Source: Leptidea sinapis
Taxonomy: Eukaryota > Arthropoda > Insecta > Lepidoptera > Pieridae
NCBI RefSeq assembly: GCF_905404315.1
Contig: NC_066304.1
Span: 7,378,001-7,442,000 of the forward strand
Length of the DNA: 64,000 bases
Direction: 5' to 3'
A model generated the notes under the pieces. That model was not told the origin of the DNA. It did no database searches and saw only the letters and a program-made list of their open reading frames with translations. Below, piece by piece: positions 50,101 through 57,639 of this stretch (its first letter is position 1; each line of letters opens with the position of its first letter). A program made the translations under genes and the position numbers.

Positions 50101-53100
50101 TTACATGTTAGCTTAGCGGGCTCAGTGGTAATGTTAAAGACTAAAGACCAGCGGTTATTTAAAGACAATTGTTTTTTATGCCAGTACGGGACGAGACGAG
50201 CAAGACGTTCAGCTAATGGTAAATGATACACCCTACCCATTACAATGCAGTGCCGATAAGGATTCTTGAAAAATCCAAAAACTCTGAGCGTCACTACAAC
50301 TGCGCTCGTCACCTTGAGACATAAGATGTTAAGTCTCATTTGCCCAATAATTTCACTAGCTACGGCGCCCTTCACACCGAAACACAGTAATGCCTACACA
50401 TTACTGATTCACGGCAGAAATAGGCGCCGTTTGTGATATCCATAAATTGTGTTGTACCTATACCATTTGTTGAATGACTTGTTACAGAAGCAACAGATTG
50501 TTAGCGCGGTGCAACACAGAGTGTGGGTGCGGCAGTGCGGCGTACAGCCCAGTGTGCGGCGCGGATGGCACGGTGTACTACTCGCCGTGCCACGCGGCGT
50601 GCCGCACCGTCGTGACGAGCGGCGCCGCGCGGCTGTACCGCGACTGCGGCTGTATAGTCGCTAACGGCACGCTGCCGACACTCGCCGACGGTCAGTTCAC
50701 TTTTAGCAACAATACCAACCGTACATCCAGCCTAAGACTACACATAATATTGCGGTGAACTTTTTTTTGCTGTTATTTGGATGAAGTTTGTAAATATATC
50801 TTGACATAAAGACTTCCAGTATCAATGGGTAATAAGTAATATTAATATGTTCGTAGAGTCCGGCGGCAGCGTGTCGTATGAAGCCATCAACAGTATGTGC
50901 CCGTCCGAGTGCCCTTACCTGTGGCTCTTCGTGCTGCTCATGTTCATCGTGATGCTGTTCACCTTCCTGGCCACCATGCCCGCCCTCTCGGCAACACTCA
51001 GGTCAGGACACTCGCAGGAGCTGCTCCCTTTCATATCGATAGTCGATATCTCAGTTTTAAGAACCTCTGAGCCCAGAGTCTACTAAATACTGATTCTGAC
51101 AAATTTAACCTCAAAACTTATTTATTAATATATGTCTCAGCTTTAATAAGAAAAATTACCGAGAAACTCATTGCCACTTAAAACAGTATTTACAATTTCA
51201 TCATTGTACAAATATCTTAAATACAAATTATGCAAAGTCATGCCACAGATATTTCAACGTTTCAACTATGACTTAGTGCAGCTAAAGGGTATGTAACGTA
51301 ATAATCTGCCTTATGTATCACGAAAACTAATTAAGTTTTAGATGAAGCACCATCTATTGGTATGAATAAAACAAATATTGATTCACAATTTCTTTTCTAA
51401 ATAATTTATTTGATTAGCCGTTATTTTAAGACGGAACAATACAATTATCTAAATTATATGAGATTTCTTCTGTGTTAAACCGCTAAGATTTGTCCTTAAC
51501 CAATTCTACACGTGTTTCGCCGCTATAAGAGCCATCTTCAGGAGATGTTGAATCGCCGAAATCTGGCACGAGACACAACGACATTTGGAGCTTTTCTAGA
51601 TCTAGGTGTTAGACGTTATAAGTCATTTATATAGTTATCGCTTTTTTGAAATGTGTCACAGTATTAAACAACGGCCTTACAAATAAAATTGGCATAAAGT
51701 TATAACTAAGCATAAACCAAGAATATGTAAAATGTTTACAAATAGACATTTTGCTTACGAATGGTTTGTTCGGACGTATAACGTTTCTCGCGTTTATTTG
51801 CAAGGCAGCTTGTCATTCGGAAAACTTCAGAATTATCATTGTTTTGACAGTGTTGTCAACGATATTGTTCACATTTGCATTTTCTTTGTTTATCAAAGTT
51901 ATAGGGTATGTTCCGATATGCACTGCGACCACTTTACAGTGTGACTGTGACGTCAATTTAGTATACTGTGAAGCCGTTCCTTTATAGCCAGCTATACTGG
52001 TTACTATTTAAAACGGAACGCAATCCCGTATACTGTCAGCCGCATTTTATGACGCATCCAAATGAGTGTATTAAAGTTTTCTAGTTCATTAAAAAATAAC
52101 TGAGTACTGTCAAATTAAAAATATTTGGGCTTAAACTGTAGGTATTGTTTATAAAACTTTAGGCACTCGAGTGGTTTTAACTGATCACGTGATCAAAGTA
52201 CTGCGATTACCTTACCTCTAAAAAGGCCAGTGCTCACTAGAGGTGGGCGTTATAACACACTACACATTATATATTACAATATATTTTTACAACAGTATAA
52301 CACAGTATAAAATTGGCCACTAGACTGTTATAATATAATTATATAAATAATTTCCGTACTATTAAAGTTCGTTTGAAATTTAATTACAGCGCCATCTATG
52401 TATACGAGCGGAAAGTGGTGCGTTTCTTTTATTAAAAATTTTGTAAATTTAAAGTTTTTTAACAGATGGCCCTTTTTCTAATTCGCTTTAGTAGGTAAGT
52501 GCTTAGTATTCAAAGTAATGTGAACACTTTGCATATCACAATAAAAGCTATTTTTACTTGCGACGAACAAATATAAAATTATAACACTGTTGTTTTAGAT
52601 TGAAAAGTATTATAAACACTCTTGCTATAAACATTAGAGCTATTTCTATTTGCGATGAGACGAAGATAAATAACATTTTGGATAAAACTACACTTTCATT
52701 CATTATATTTCCAATGAGAATCATTATTTGCGAGTTTTTAAATTGACAAACTGCTAGTTGTGTTTTGAAAATTATTATTATCATTTTGAAGTAAAATGTT
52801 TGTAAAAACTATAGTATGAATAGTAAATTAAATGGATATGTGTAATATATAATACGTCTTGAGTTATTTTTATTTTTTTATGTAAATAGACAAGTGTTAG
52901 TGTAAAAATAAAAGTTTTGTGAATAGTGTAAATATACGTTTAGTTAAAAGTTTTTTAACTCATTAGACGAGAAGATTGTTCTGTGTAGGTACACAGGAAG
53001 AAAAAAGCTTTCTAAAAATCACAACAAAAAAATACCATCTACCTAGTACTTAGTATTAAGGTAATTATTCCTCTTCAAATATGTTATATTATAACACTTA

Positions 53101-54892
53101 AATAACTTCAAACCGCAACAACAACTATCAGCGTAATATATATTATAACAGTTTACAACAACAGTTAGAAAAATATAACACAACAGTATAATTCATTGAA
53201 AAATTATAACAGTTTAGCCCACCTCTAGTGCTCACAGTAGAATATGGTGGCGATTTATGACGTCATATATTTCCCTAGGGTACTGCAGCAGTATACTAGC
53301 AGTCCATAACGGAGCACGGTATCACTGACACTATGTCGCTATTGATGTCCACGGGTGGACAAAATGTACTCACAATGTCGACTAAGTGAGCATCGACACT
53401 ATGGATTTTATTGTGACGTGTTGTTAAATACAACACTGCTTTCCAAATAGGTGGCAGAGCCTAACCCTTGTCTCTATTATCGACAATTGATTTCTATGGC
53501 TTCCATAAGCTTGCGAGACACAAAGTTATAATCAAGTTTCACCCTATCGAATCTAATATAATGTGAGGTGTCGGAGTTTAGGGCAATTTACGCACACTGT
53601 GGATGTGCTCGGTGAGTTTGGTTTTTATGTTGCGTCCCGTCTCACCAATGTTGCCGTGTTAATAAATAACGTTACGGGGTCTCACGAAAGTTGAATGAAG
53701 ATTATGTTATTCAGCAACTATTTCAATTTGTGTGTTGTTTGGAGTGCAGGTGCGTGCAGGAGGAGCAGCGCTCGTTCGCGCTGGGCATCCAGTGGATCGT
53801 GGTGCGGCTGGCGGGCACCATCCCTGCACCGCTGCTGTTCGGCTTCCTGATCGACCTGTCCTGCTCGCTGTGGGCGGCGCACTGCGGCACCACGGCTGCC
53901 TGCCTGCTCTACGACAACCACAACATGAGCAGGTCACTACTCACTTTTTATGAGAATAAGCGACGAGACGAGCTGGATGTTCAGCTGATAATAATTGATA
54001 AGCCCTGCCTATTTTATTGCAGTGTTGCTCAGGATTATTGAAAAACCCAAAAATTTTGAGCGACACTACAATTGCGTTCGTCACCTTGAGTCATAAGATG
54101 TTAAGTCTCATTTGCCCAGTAATTTCACTAGCTACGGCACCCTTCAGACCGAAACAAAGTAATGTTTACACATTATTGCTTCACGGCAGAAATAGGCGCC
54201 GTTGTGGTACCCATAACCTAGCCGGCATTCGGAGCACAAGGAGGTAAAACAATACTTTTCCAAAACTACCCTCCTTAATTATATTATGTACACTAAGCCA
54301 TGGCGCACGAAACAAAATCCAGATTTTAACCATGCAGAACTAGTATAGACTAGGCCAAACCAGTTTATCCTGAGGTGTAGAAATAAGTACACCTCATGTT
54401 AGTCTCAACTAGTACAGCCTAGGCTAAACGGGTTTGTTCAAATGCTGATAAGAGAAACTAATTTATCCTAGTCTGTAGCGGTTTATCGTATCGCCTAAGA
54501 GATGACTGATTTGGCCTAGGAAAATCTAGATAGTCCTAAAACGGGTTTGCCGGATAACATAATATACCTACATATTATAATCAAAATAATGCATCTACTT
54601 TTACTATTGTAAGTGTTCCCGCGTTTAATTAATAAGATCTGTTTGTTACAGGTATATGTTGGCCTTAGCTCTGGCTGGTAAACTATGCTCGTTGATATTC
54701 TTCTTTCTGGCGTGGTGGTGCTACCGACCTCCCAAGAACACAGTCGCTCCATCAATAGACTTGACGCAAAGCGAGAAAAGCAACGGTACCATCCCCACAG
54801 TAGCAACCGTCAGTACAATATCCAACGGAACCAGCGTCGAACAGAGCAATGGATATTGCAACGCGGCTCTAGAATGCAGTGATCATCTATAA
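29011..54892 (+). CDS. Oatp: Organic anion transporting polypeptide (Oatp/SLCO), 11 exons, N-terminus missing
   Basis: This is a multi-exon membrane transporter of the OATP/SLCO family, sodium-independent carriers of amphipathic organic anions such as steroids and conjugates in the plasma membrane. Exons are 29011-29104, 29518-29719, 33997-34165, 40778-40880, 47803-47924, 48240-48488, 49265-49472, 50488-50690, 50857-51001, 53750-53932 and 54652-54892. Every junction has GT/AG and a matching phase. Together they give 638 residues plus stop, with no internal stop. Diagnostic features are the ERRFGL segment after TM1, the family signature WIGAWWIGF at the start of TM6 (exon 5), a Kazal-like cysteine-rich extracellular loop (exon 8), and the RSFALGIQW segment at TM11 (exon 10). 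The first exon begins with two bases of a split codon, so at least one upstream exon (cytoplasmic N-terminus and most of TM1) is missing. I could not find it in 1-29010. Insects have several paralogues; I cannot say which this is or name its substrate. Confidence 0.95.
29344..29490 (+). repeat. LINE 3' end, family K, just upstream of Oatp exon 2
   Basis: It carries the GATCGCCGGAATAGGTTAGA and GAGGCCTTTGTCCAGCAGTG blocks of family K and ends in GATGATGATGAT. It stops about 25 bp before the acceptor of exon 2. Confidence 0.7.
29518..29719 (+). CDS. Oatp: Oatp exon: TM2-TM3
   Basis: The first base completes the Gly codon left by the preceding exon. The exon then reads YDMASFACLV (TM2), GGRSGASKPRW (cytoplasmic loop), LGWGALLMGVGSLLFALPHF (TM3) and an extracellular segment ending in ANKT. 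The donor is gtaatt, in phase 0. It is GC-rich compared with the intron around it. A LINE tail lies just upstream (29344-29490), and a SINE-like repeat begins about 20 bp past the donor. Confidence 0.94.
29730..29815 (+). repeat. SINE-like repeat, family S fragment, beside a splice donor
   Basis: It starts about 20 bp after the exon 2 donor with ATTAGGGACGAGACGAGCAG and stops at TTACAATGCAG, where unrelated sequence (GCTCCCACAGGTAAATGCCC) begins. Confidence 0.65.
30530..31250 (-). pseudogene. Two LINE 3' ends, family J, in tandem
   Basis: The part at 30530-30660 is a short family J tail. The part at 30680-31250 reads on the - strand AQIRPHMEYCSHLWAGAPQY, a stop, then LALRRDVGSLCIFYRIYHGE, SEELFWFIPAAEFHHRSLRA and FVRNFFPRIATLWNQLPAAV, FKKKAYSHLKGRQR. 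This is the C-terminal region of a jockey/CR1-like reverse transcriptase with one premature stop and a shifted upstream part. Confidence 0.75.
31143..31676. repeat. 534-bp direct repeat, copy 1
   Basis: It is identical to 34314-34847 except for the three mismatches I saw, with no net length change. Its left end lies inside the LINE tail of the neighbouring feature, and its right end lies inside a LINE RNase H fragment. It includes an ATGAATGAATGAAAATTC stretch and an ACTATAAATAAAG-type signal. Confidence 0.85.
31590..31800 (-). pseudogene. LINE RNase H/C-terminal fragment
   Basis: The - strand reads SLRLILTKCPFNLQSSERNL and, shifted, pieces of the EDPKHILLECEAIARIRLGC type. This resembles the fragment at 13930-14150. 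The frame is broken by stops. Confidence 0.5.
31825..32003 (-). mobile_element. Helitron-like repeat, family H, partial
   Basis: It carries TTTGATTTCTGAACACATCA to GCGAGACTAACGAACAGCAA and an (AT)n tail. The CTAG terminus is missing. Confidence 0.65.
32005..33129. other. Oatp intron, no gene recognised
   Basis: AT-rich intronic DNA between two repeats. The 63-codon - strand frame at 32404-32595 is hydrophobic noise typical of AT-rich sequence. Confidence 0.5.
33130..33360 (-). repeat. LINE 3' UTR repeat
   Basis: AAATCAAAATAACTTTATTC, GAATGTC and GAAACTCATTGCCACTCTTT blocks are shared, inverted, with 12330-12540 and, in the same orientation, with 41335-41590 and 51110-51290. Confidence 0.55.
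33545..33650. repeat. Repeat shared with 42380-42490
   Basis: Both loci carry GATCATCC.GCC, GCATGACGCATGG and CAGCCATCGCCTCCCT, then TATATTTTAGGGAAGGG. The family is unknown; it may be a LINE tail. Confidence 0.55.
33997..34165 (+). CDS. Oatp: Oatp exon: TM4
   Basis: The acceptor is aatgttttag and the exon starts in phase 0. It encodes an extracellular segment with a Cys (VQCTEEAS) and TM4, then the conserved GVTYIDENV turn and SSVYLG, and ends one base into the next Gly codon before gtaagagc. Transposon debris lies about 30 bp past the donor. Confidence 0.93.
34190..35025 (+). pseudogene. LINE C-terminus interrupted by copy 2 of the 534-bp repeat
   Basis: The outer parts read FFRHVSWRESESIERLVVAK before the insert and RWTDQIKSAVEG, LYQAVGQHGKVANAREANHI, PKRRHFVMAKTALP with a stop after it. 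These are two halves of one LINE C-terminal region. The insert (34316-34851) is flanked by the 16-bp duplication aggaaggtcgccaatg (34300-34315 and 34852-34867). Confidence 0.8.
34314..34847. repeat. 534-bp direct repeat, copy 2, bounded by a 16-bp duplication
   Basis: This is the younger-looking member of the pair: its borders coincide with a target-site duplication in a LINE, while copy 1 continues smoothly into flanking LINE sequence on both sides. Confidence 0.85.
35681..36013 (-). pseudogene. Unassigned protein-like ORF inside an Oatp intron
   Basis: A 110-codon frame on the strand opposite to Oatp reads RAYGTTSESHNGESFSMFYI, NNAIYWNNGILFGVELNG and KYPLWQAVVKSCLEGYPQQY. The composition (aromatic, Cys, Gly patterns) looks protein-like and unlike the AT-rich noise around it. 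I do not recognise the family. It could be the last part of a retrocopied host gene or an unknown repeat ORF; the C-terminal 15 residues look like run-on into AT-rich sequence. Confidence 0.35.
36014..37639. other. Oatp intron, no gene recognised
   Basis: AT-rich sequence. A hairpin-like pair surrounds 36220-36260 (TTAAAACACTCATGTGATAC and CATTCGTGTTTTAATACACC), and a short GC-rich block CGGCGCGCGACG is at about 36630. Neither belongs to a family seen elsewhere here. Confidence 0.45.
37640..37848 (-). pseudogene. Possible pogo/Tigger-like transposase C-terminal remnant
   Basis: The - strand frame reads SIEDLIENVNNTQIGTLSEN, DENDEDSTPILSIAQPLSAV, SDLRRLAASLNQSEDALQKL and NYVEKLD, then a stop. 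Acidic linkers followed by a final amphipathic helix are typical of the C-terminus of pogo/Tigger transposases. The DDE core is not seen upstream. Confidence 0.4.
38150..38390. repeat. Interspersed repeat (see 14230)
   Basis: It carries the core ACCTCTATTTTCAGCAACAC and the GTAGCTTGTCGTGCACACTA block shared with 14230-14480 and 57640-57850. Confidence 0.6.
39083..39330 (-). pseudogene. LINE reverse transcriptase C-terminus, family K
   Basis: On the - strand it has the LKWQW..H region, the PRTGRRSVGRPP equivalent and CCAGCAGTGGAGGTCTTCCG at the 3' end. The frame is shifted several times. Confidence 0.65.
39355..39625 (+). repeat. SINE-like repeat, family S
   Basis: TTATGAAAATAAGGGACGAG to GGAGCCTCCCACTGGT, with a deletion of the CTTCACGGCAGAAATAGG block. 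Confidence 0.75.
40547..40700. mobile_element. 154-bp GC-rich foldback element
   Basis: The left arm ctatagtccgacaacttcgt, continuing gcgcg, is matched by cgcgc, acgaagttgttggactatag on the right: 25-bp inverted repeats with one mismatch. The 100-bp centre is very GC-rich (CGGGGACGGGGACAGGG). It lies 77 bp before Oatp exon 4. Confidence 0.75.
40778..40880 (+). CDS. Oatp: Oatp exon: TM5
   Basis: The acceptor is tttgtttcag and the donor gtaagt. The exon encodes GIYYTMAVVGPALGYVLGSQ (TM5) and the extracellular segment before the OATP signature. It ends in phase 2. A 154-bp foldback element sits less than 80 bp upstream. Confidence 0.94.
40990..41150 (+). pseudogene. LINE 3' end fragment
   Basis: GTGGGAGAAAAACCCACCAT, ACTGTGCTGGGCATGTGTGG and GAGGCCTTTGCCCAGCAGTG match the final part of an RTE-like LINE, encoding KWNCAGHV-like and EAFAQQW-like residues. 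No intact frame remains. Confidence 0.5.
41335..41590 (-). repeat. LINE 3' UTR repeat
   Basis: It shares the GAATGTC, TTACCACCACTTTGG and TACAATATATGTAAACTGATG blocks with 12330-12540 and 33130-33360. Confidence 0.5.
41599..42308 (-). mobile_element. Helitron-like repeat, family H, long variant
   Basis: CTAGCTGACCCGGCAGACTT is at the left and GAGACTAACGAACAGCAATT followed by TATATATAG at the right. It is the longest copy (about 710 bp), and its right half is the undisturbed version of the LINE-interrupted copy at 23172-24808. Confidence 0.7.
43088..43380 (-). repeat. LINE 3' end, family L
   Basis: It carries the TTCAAAATAGGATGTGACAT, ACCTGAGAAGAATGGGCGCA and ATCATTAAGAAAGTCAGTTA blocks. It is the counterpart of 7230-7490 on the opposite strand. 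Confidence 0.65.
43752..44114 (+). mobile_element. Helitron-like repeat, family H
   Basis: TTAATATATATAAATCTCGT to AACGTCTGTCGGGGCAGCTAG, followed by T. The body matches 14765-15138. Confidence 0.7.
44500..44815 (+). pseudogene. LINE linker region between endonuclease and RT
   Basis: The frame reads FEDIDLKNIIAKFYTIINDT, IETYVPKTQ, PIWYSSTLINLIKEKN, a stop, then IKANWIKHRNLNDFGYFSEL and RKLQKSLQD. This is the segment between endonuclease and RT typical of jockey/CR1-like LINEs. One stop is visible. The rest of this LINE is not continuous here. Confidence 0.55.
45125..46345 (-). pseudogene. LINE, family L, from RT motif 4 to the 3' end
   Basis: On the - strand the order is DPLxISWDSSR-like remnants, then SILEPFLFLIYINDH and VVLFADDIAHI (RT motifs 4 and 5, FADD), then a 45434-45769 frame LLLWASAGDINTIFVLQKRA, IHAIYNLIPKELLREKFKEI, ASQYILDNVLYVHNH, SQVSKSFVGRCCFYIKIPEN and the family L 3' UTR. 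Frameshifts and stops separate these parts. It is the longest family L copy in the window. Confidence 0.75.
46465..47695. repeat. Repeat bounded by inverted ACCGACTTCAA motifs
   Basis: AACCGACTTCAA near 46480 and its complement TTGAAGTCGGTT near 47677 bracket the segment. Two internal parts, 47120-47215 and 47480-47560, are diverged direct copies (AATTTATCATCCAC, ATGGTTTTCTC.TGGATG, GATCTGGAC). No coding frame is seen. The family is common in Lepidoptera in my recollection, but the class is uncertain. Confidence 0.5.
47803..47924 (+). CDS. Oatp: Oatp exon: family signature and TM6
   Basis: The acceptor is gaatgtttcag. The exon encodes SSVWIGAWWIGF, the core of the OATP superfamily signature at the extracellular border of TM6, then TM6 and the cytoplasmic FPYELP. 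The usual Asp and Arg before the Trp are replaced (Ser-Ser-Val-Trp here). The donor is gttagt, in phase 1. Confidence 0.95.
48240..48488 (+). CDS. Oatp: Oatp exon: central cytoplasmic loop and TM7
   Basis: This exon encodes the large cytoplasmic loop (Ala-, Glu- and Lys-rich, ending LKELPRAAAALFRNP) and TM7, then FLPKLIENQF and the start of TM8. The acceptor is cttttccag and the donor gtaatg. Phases fit both neighbours. Confidence 0.94.
48530..48665. repeat. Repeat shared with 2057-2380
   Basis: AATCGGGCTAAGTTGGAAAG and CCGTTTTTTACAAGATTATA to CTGCACGTTTCATATAATC, immediately after the Oatp exon 6 donor region. Confidence 0.6.
49265..49472 (+). CDS. Oatp: Oatp exon: TM8-TM9
   Basis: This exon encodes the glycine-rich TM8 (VPAGGGGTFAGGWLVKRW), TM9, and the beginning of the large extracellular loop 5, including a Cys. 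The acceptor is aatcgcag. The exon ends in phase 2 before gtatgt. Confidence 0.94.
50175..50445 (+). repeat. SINE-like repeat, family S
   Basis: ACGGGACGAGACGAGCAAGA to TAGGCGCCGTTTGTGATATC, truncated before the CTCCCACTGGT end. It lies about 45 bp upstream of Oatp exon 8. Confidence 0.7.
50488..50690 (+). CDS. Oatp: Oatp exon: Kazal-like extracellular loop
   Basis: The exon is very GC-rich and full of cysteines: CNTECGCG, then YSPVCGADG, SPCHAAC and YRDCGC. This is the conserved Kazal-type cysteine pattern of OATP extracellular loop 5 between TM9 and TM10. The acceptor is tgttacag and the donor gtcagt, in phase 1. Confidence 0.95.
50857..51001 (+). CDS. Oatp: Oatp exon: TM10
   Basis: This exon encodes the last part of loop 5 (two more Cys, MCPSECPY), TM10 and FLATMPALSATLR. 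The acceptor is tgttcgtag and the donor gtcagg, in phase 2. Confidence 0.94.
51110..51290 (-). repeat. LINE 3' UTR repeat
   Basis: It carries the GAGAAACTCATTGCCACTTA and TTTACAATTTCATC blocks, as at 33130-33360. Confidence 0.45.
52238..53227. mobile_element. 990-bp hAT-type element with 8-bp target duplication
   Basis: TSD gtgctcac occurs at 52230-52237 and 53228-53235. The termini are TAGAGGTGGGC at the left and GCCCACCTCTA at the right, followed inward by related TTATAAC stretches. The 8-bp duplication and the TAGAGGTG start fit the hAT superfamily. The AT-rich interior repeats the motif TATAACA/TGTTATA many times and has no transposase frame, so it is non-autonomous. It lies in the intron between Oatp exons at 50857 and 53750. 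Confidence 0.85.
53540..53680 (-). pseudogene. Possible Penelope-like GIY-YIG fragment
   Basis: The - strand reads HGNIGETGRNIKTKLTEHIH, resembling the IGxTGRxxxxRxxEH core of GIY-YIG endonucleases found in Penelope-like retroelements. A second element piece with GCCGCTATAAGAGCCATCTT at 51520-51560 might belong to the same family. The evidence is a single short motif. Confidence 0.4.
53750..53932 (+). CDS. Oatp: Oatp exon: TM11 and final loop
   Basis: This exon encodes CVQEEQRSFALGIQW (TM11 start), APLLFGFLIDLSC, and a Cys-containing extracellular loop ending in NHNMSR. These match the conserved C-terminal half of OATPs. The donor is gtcact, a weak match, and a SINE-like repeat starts within about 15 bp of it. 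Confidence 0.95.
53948..54240 (+). repeat. SINE-like repeat, family S, beside a splice donor
   Basis: It starts 15 bp after the exon 10 donor with TTTTTATGAGAATAAGCGAC and runs to CATAACCTAGCCGGCATTC. It lacks the final CTCCCACTGGT. Confidence 0.75.
54371..54396. other. Short hairpin in the last Oatp intron
   Basis: TGAGGTGTA and TACACCTCA form a 9-bp stem with an 8-nt loop. The surrounding 54330-54530 sequence repeats CTAG/AACCAGTTTATCC-like words and may be a small unknown repeat. Confidence 0.4.
54652..54892 (+). CDS. Oatp: Oatp last exon: TM12 and cytoplasmic tail
   Basis: The acceptor is tgttacag. The exon encodes TM12 (ALALAGKLCSLIFFFLAWW), then a hydrophilic Ser/Thr/Asn-rich tail of about 55 residues ending SDHL and a TAA. 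The canonical signal AATAAA lies at 54942-54947, so the 3' UTR may be as short as about 70 nt. Confidence 0.94.
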
Positions 54893-54941
54893 ACTAAGTG
54901 TTTGACTAAATCCAAGGTTTTTGTACTAGTACATAAGTTGT

Positions 54942-54947
54942 AATAAA
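54942..54947 (+). terminator. Poly(A) signal AATAAA of the Oatp gene
   Basis: A canonical hexamer lies 50 nt after the Oatp stop codon on the same strand. It is the first such signal after the stop, and other AT-rich candidates follow. Confidence 0.6.
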
Positions 54948-54959
54948 CGAATAGACTGC

Positions 54960-55884
54960 ATAGAATAGACCAAAAGTTCTGAATCAACTCATCATGTCTG
55001 GGCAGGCCAACAAAAAAAATAAGATCTATGTACTAATACCTAATTTAAAAAAAAATGGTACGTGACATTATTACAGTTTATTTTATAATTTTTGGTAATT
55101 AAAAACACCTTAAATATTTTTTTCGACGTGTAGACATATATTTATCTAAGATCTACACGTGCCATGGTGAAGCGTATATTTTGTTTACTGTTTTATAACG
55201 ATGTTGAAATGCGAGACAATATTTGGTTGTTAGTTATTAAAAAGATTCCTTAATGTGAACAGAATATTAATGTTACTATTAATTAATTTATGATGCCTAT
55301 TATAATTAATATCTCAGTCGACTTTAATTTAAACATCATTTAAATTACATTTTGTAATATTAAACTAATGAATGCGACATTCCATTAAGTACCTACATAA
55401 GAACCGACTGCGAGCAAAATATTGATATTAGATAAGTACCTATGTATTACATACATATACATATTATGTTAGATATTATATTATGTTGTATTTGAAATTG
55501 TATGTAAATAATATTGTGATGTTTTTATAGTAAGGTCTTAGGTACATTAGGTTTTAATTATTTATTGTTTTTTTTTTGTAAATACTTATTGATTTGTTTT
55601 AAGAATTCCATAAATTAGTATATAAGTAATAACTATACTCTAATTCATTTATATTATAATCGGATATCTAAAATAAATAATGTTTTGAATTAGCACGATT
55701 AAACGGTCAACGGAAAGTTGAGCCGGCGTGAGGCACTGAATAACCAAAACCGCTCTATAATCACCAAGGTGAGGTTTACTTATGAAGTCATTTATGTAAT
55801 AATAACTGGCAGAGGCCAATTTGACCACACAAATGTTTTTTAACAATAATTGTTTTGAAATTAGTAACTCATGTTGTAAACGCA
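54960..55884. other. Region downstream of Oatp, no gene recognised
   Basis: Very AT-rich; it may contain alternative Oatp 3' UTR. A frame on the - strand (55649-55885) has no recognisable domain. Confidence 0.5.
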
Positions 55885-56340
55885 TACATACCTATAGGTA
55901 CATCGCCCAACAAGACTTACTAACTCGACCTAATAAATGTTTGTTCCTGATGTAACATTATTATAATAGGTATCAATTTATAGCAAATCCGATAATGTGC
56001 CTATGTAGGCATTAGTAACTATATACATTACATTATTAAGAGTATATTAATTGAGAGGCAACAGTAAAATATATATTAATCAGATAGGTTATAGGTACTT
56101 TATTTGTATCTATAAATCATTCTTTGGCCCTATACTACACACAAAGATGGTATTAATATGCATTGTCCCTAATTATACCTATAAGTACCAAAGTAGGTAC
56201 CTAAATATTAAATGCAATGAAAATATCTTAACTGGGCGCATGAATCTTTTTAACCGTGTGCACTGTAGAACTGATTGAGTAGGTAATGCCCAGAAATACA
56301 TCAGATTCTAAAGGTTTCACCTCCTCTCTGTTTTTCGCGT
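55885..56340 (-). repeat. LINE 3' end, family L, strongly decayed
   Basis: Words such as ACATCGCCCAACAAGACTTA, TGTTTGTTCCTGATGT and AAAGATGGTATTAATAT align with the family L copy at 45465-45735. Many indels are present. Confidence 0.5.
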
Positions 56341-57639
56341 ATAGGGCGCGTCTACGGGATTTAAATCACGGGGTCACTAGTCAAATACCATATCAACCTA
56401 CAGTATGTGTTAGTAGGACATGATACCTATTCATGCCTTCTGACTTCGGGTTACATTGAAAGTTAATCAAAAGAATCAAGAGAATCTCCACCTGAGCCTT
56501 CAAAAATATTAAAAAATATTTATTACAGCAACAAAACTGGTACAAACATAACAGTGGATATTAGGTTGTACCTTCTTTTATGGACGAACACCTGTGCCTT
56601 TGCATGCATATGCATGTACGCGTACCATGCTATTAGGAACTTTTTACGTACTTACGTAACTACCTACATTTGGGGTGTTTGGTCCACGCTTCTTTACCTA
56701 AGGAGGTATTATGAGCGGAATGGCTATTCTAAGTACTAAGTAAGTAGGAAAACAGTTACCCACTTGTTTTTAACGGTATTTGAAGAAACAATTTAATTTT
56801 TTAGTACCTATCTACTTATACAATAATAATATTATATAAAACTATTTGCATGTAGGTTTTTTACCAATTTATAATTAAGAAGTTTCGAGAATTTAGAATT
56901 TTTTAAAAATAAAAATTTAAATTGATAAGTATATTGTTTAATTTCGTATACCATACCCAAAAGTACCTATACCTACCTAATAAATAGAAAAACCCTGTAA
57001 ACCTAATACCAACAGATACTTATAAAATATTAATTTCCAAACTTCTGACCATGTAGGTATAACCTATTCCTTACAGTGATAATTGTTTTGCAAATCCAAT
57101 TACTATTTAACCTTTAATATTCTCCTAGAAACTGCCAATAATCTACAGTACCTATTCATTGATATCATATCTCTTATTAATATAATAAATTAACAGTGTA
57201 GGTATTCTCTGGGCCTAATTTGTTTGCTATAACATTAAAAAAGGTACCATAACACACAATTTAGATTTATAAGATAAGTGTATTATGTAATAAAATTATT
57301 TATTAATTTTTATAAACATTTATTAAATCTAAATGTATCACAAATTAAACATACAATATATTTTTTATCTAATCTCAGATATTAACAGTTCGATGGAAAA
57401 ACAAGTCTATTACAAAATTTAATATGTAAGCAAAATAACTCTATGCAGACCAATAGACACAAATAATGCTATCATCATTATGATATTAATTAGGCAATAT
57501 AATGACAATATAATTTGATGATAATTTGAACAATATTATCTTTCATATTCCATCAGTGTGCTAACACACCCCATTGGACATTGGCATGGGCAAATAAGAA
57601 CCTCCAGTATGGGATCCATATACTTACATCATTTATATG
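56341..57639. other. Intergenic AT-rich region
   Basis: The words TAGGTACCTA and ACCTATAC recur many times. No exon with conserved protein motifs was seen on either strand. Confidence 0.5.

Noticed and set aside
50449..50664. Second + strand frame with Arg-rich product over Oatp exon 8
   Set aside because: Wrong frame of the Kazal-like exon; the other frame has the conserved cysteine pattern and fits the neighbouring phases.
53707..53937. Long GC-rich - strand frames opposite an Oatp exon
   Set aside because: They are shadows of the GC-rich coding exon 53750-53932, which has a conserved product on the + strand.
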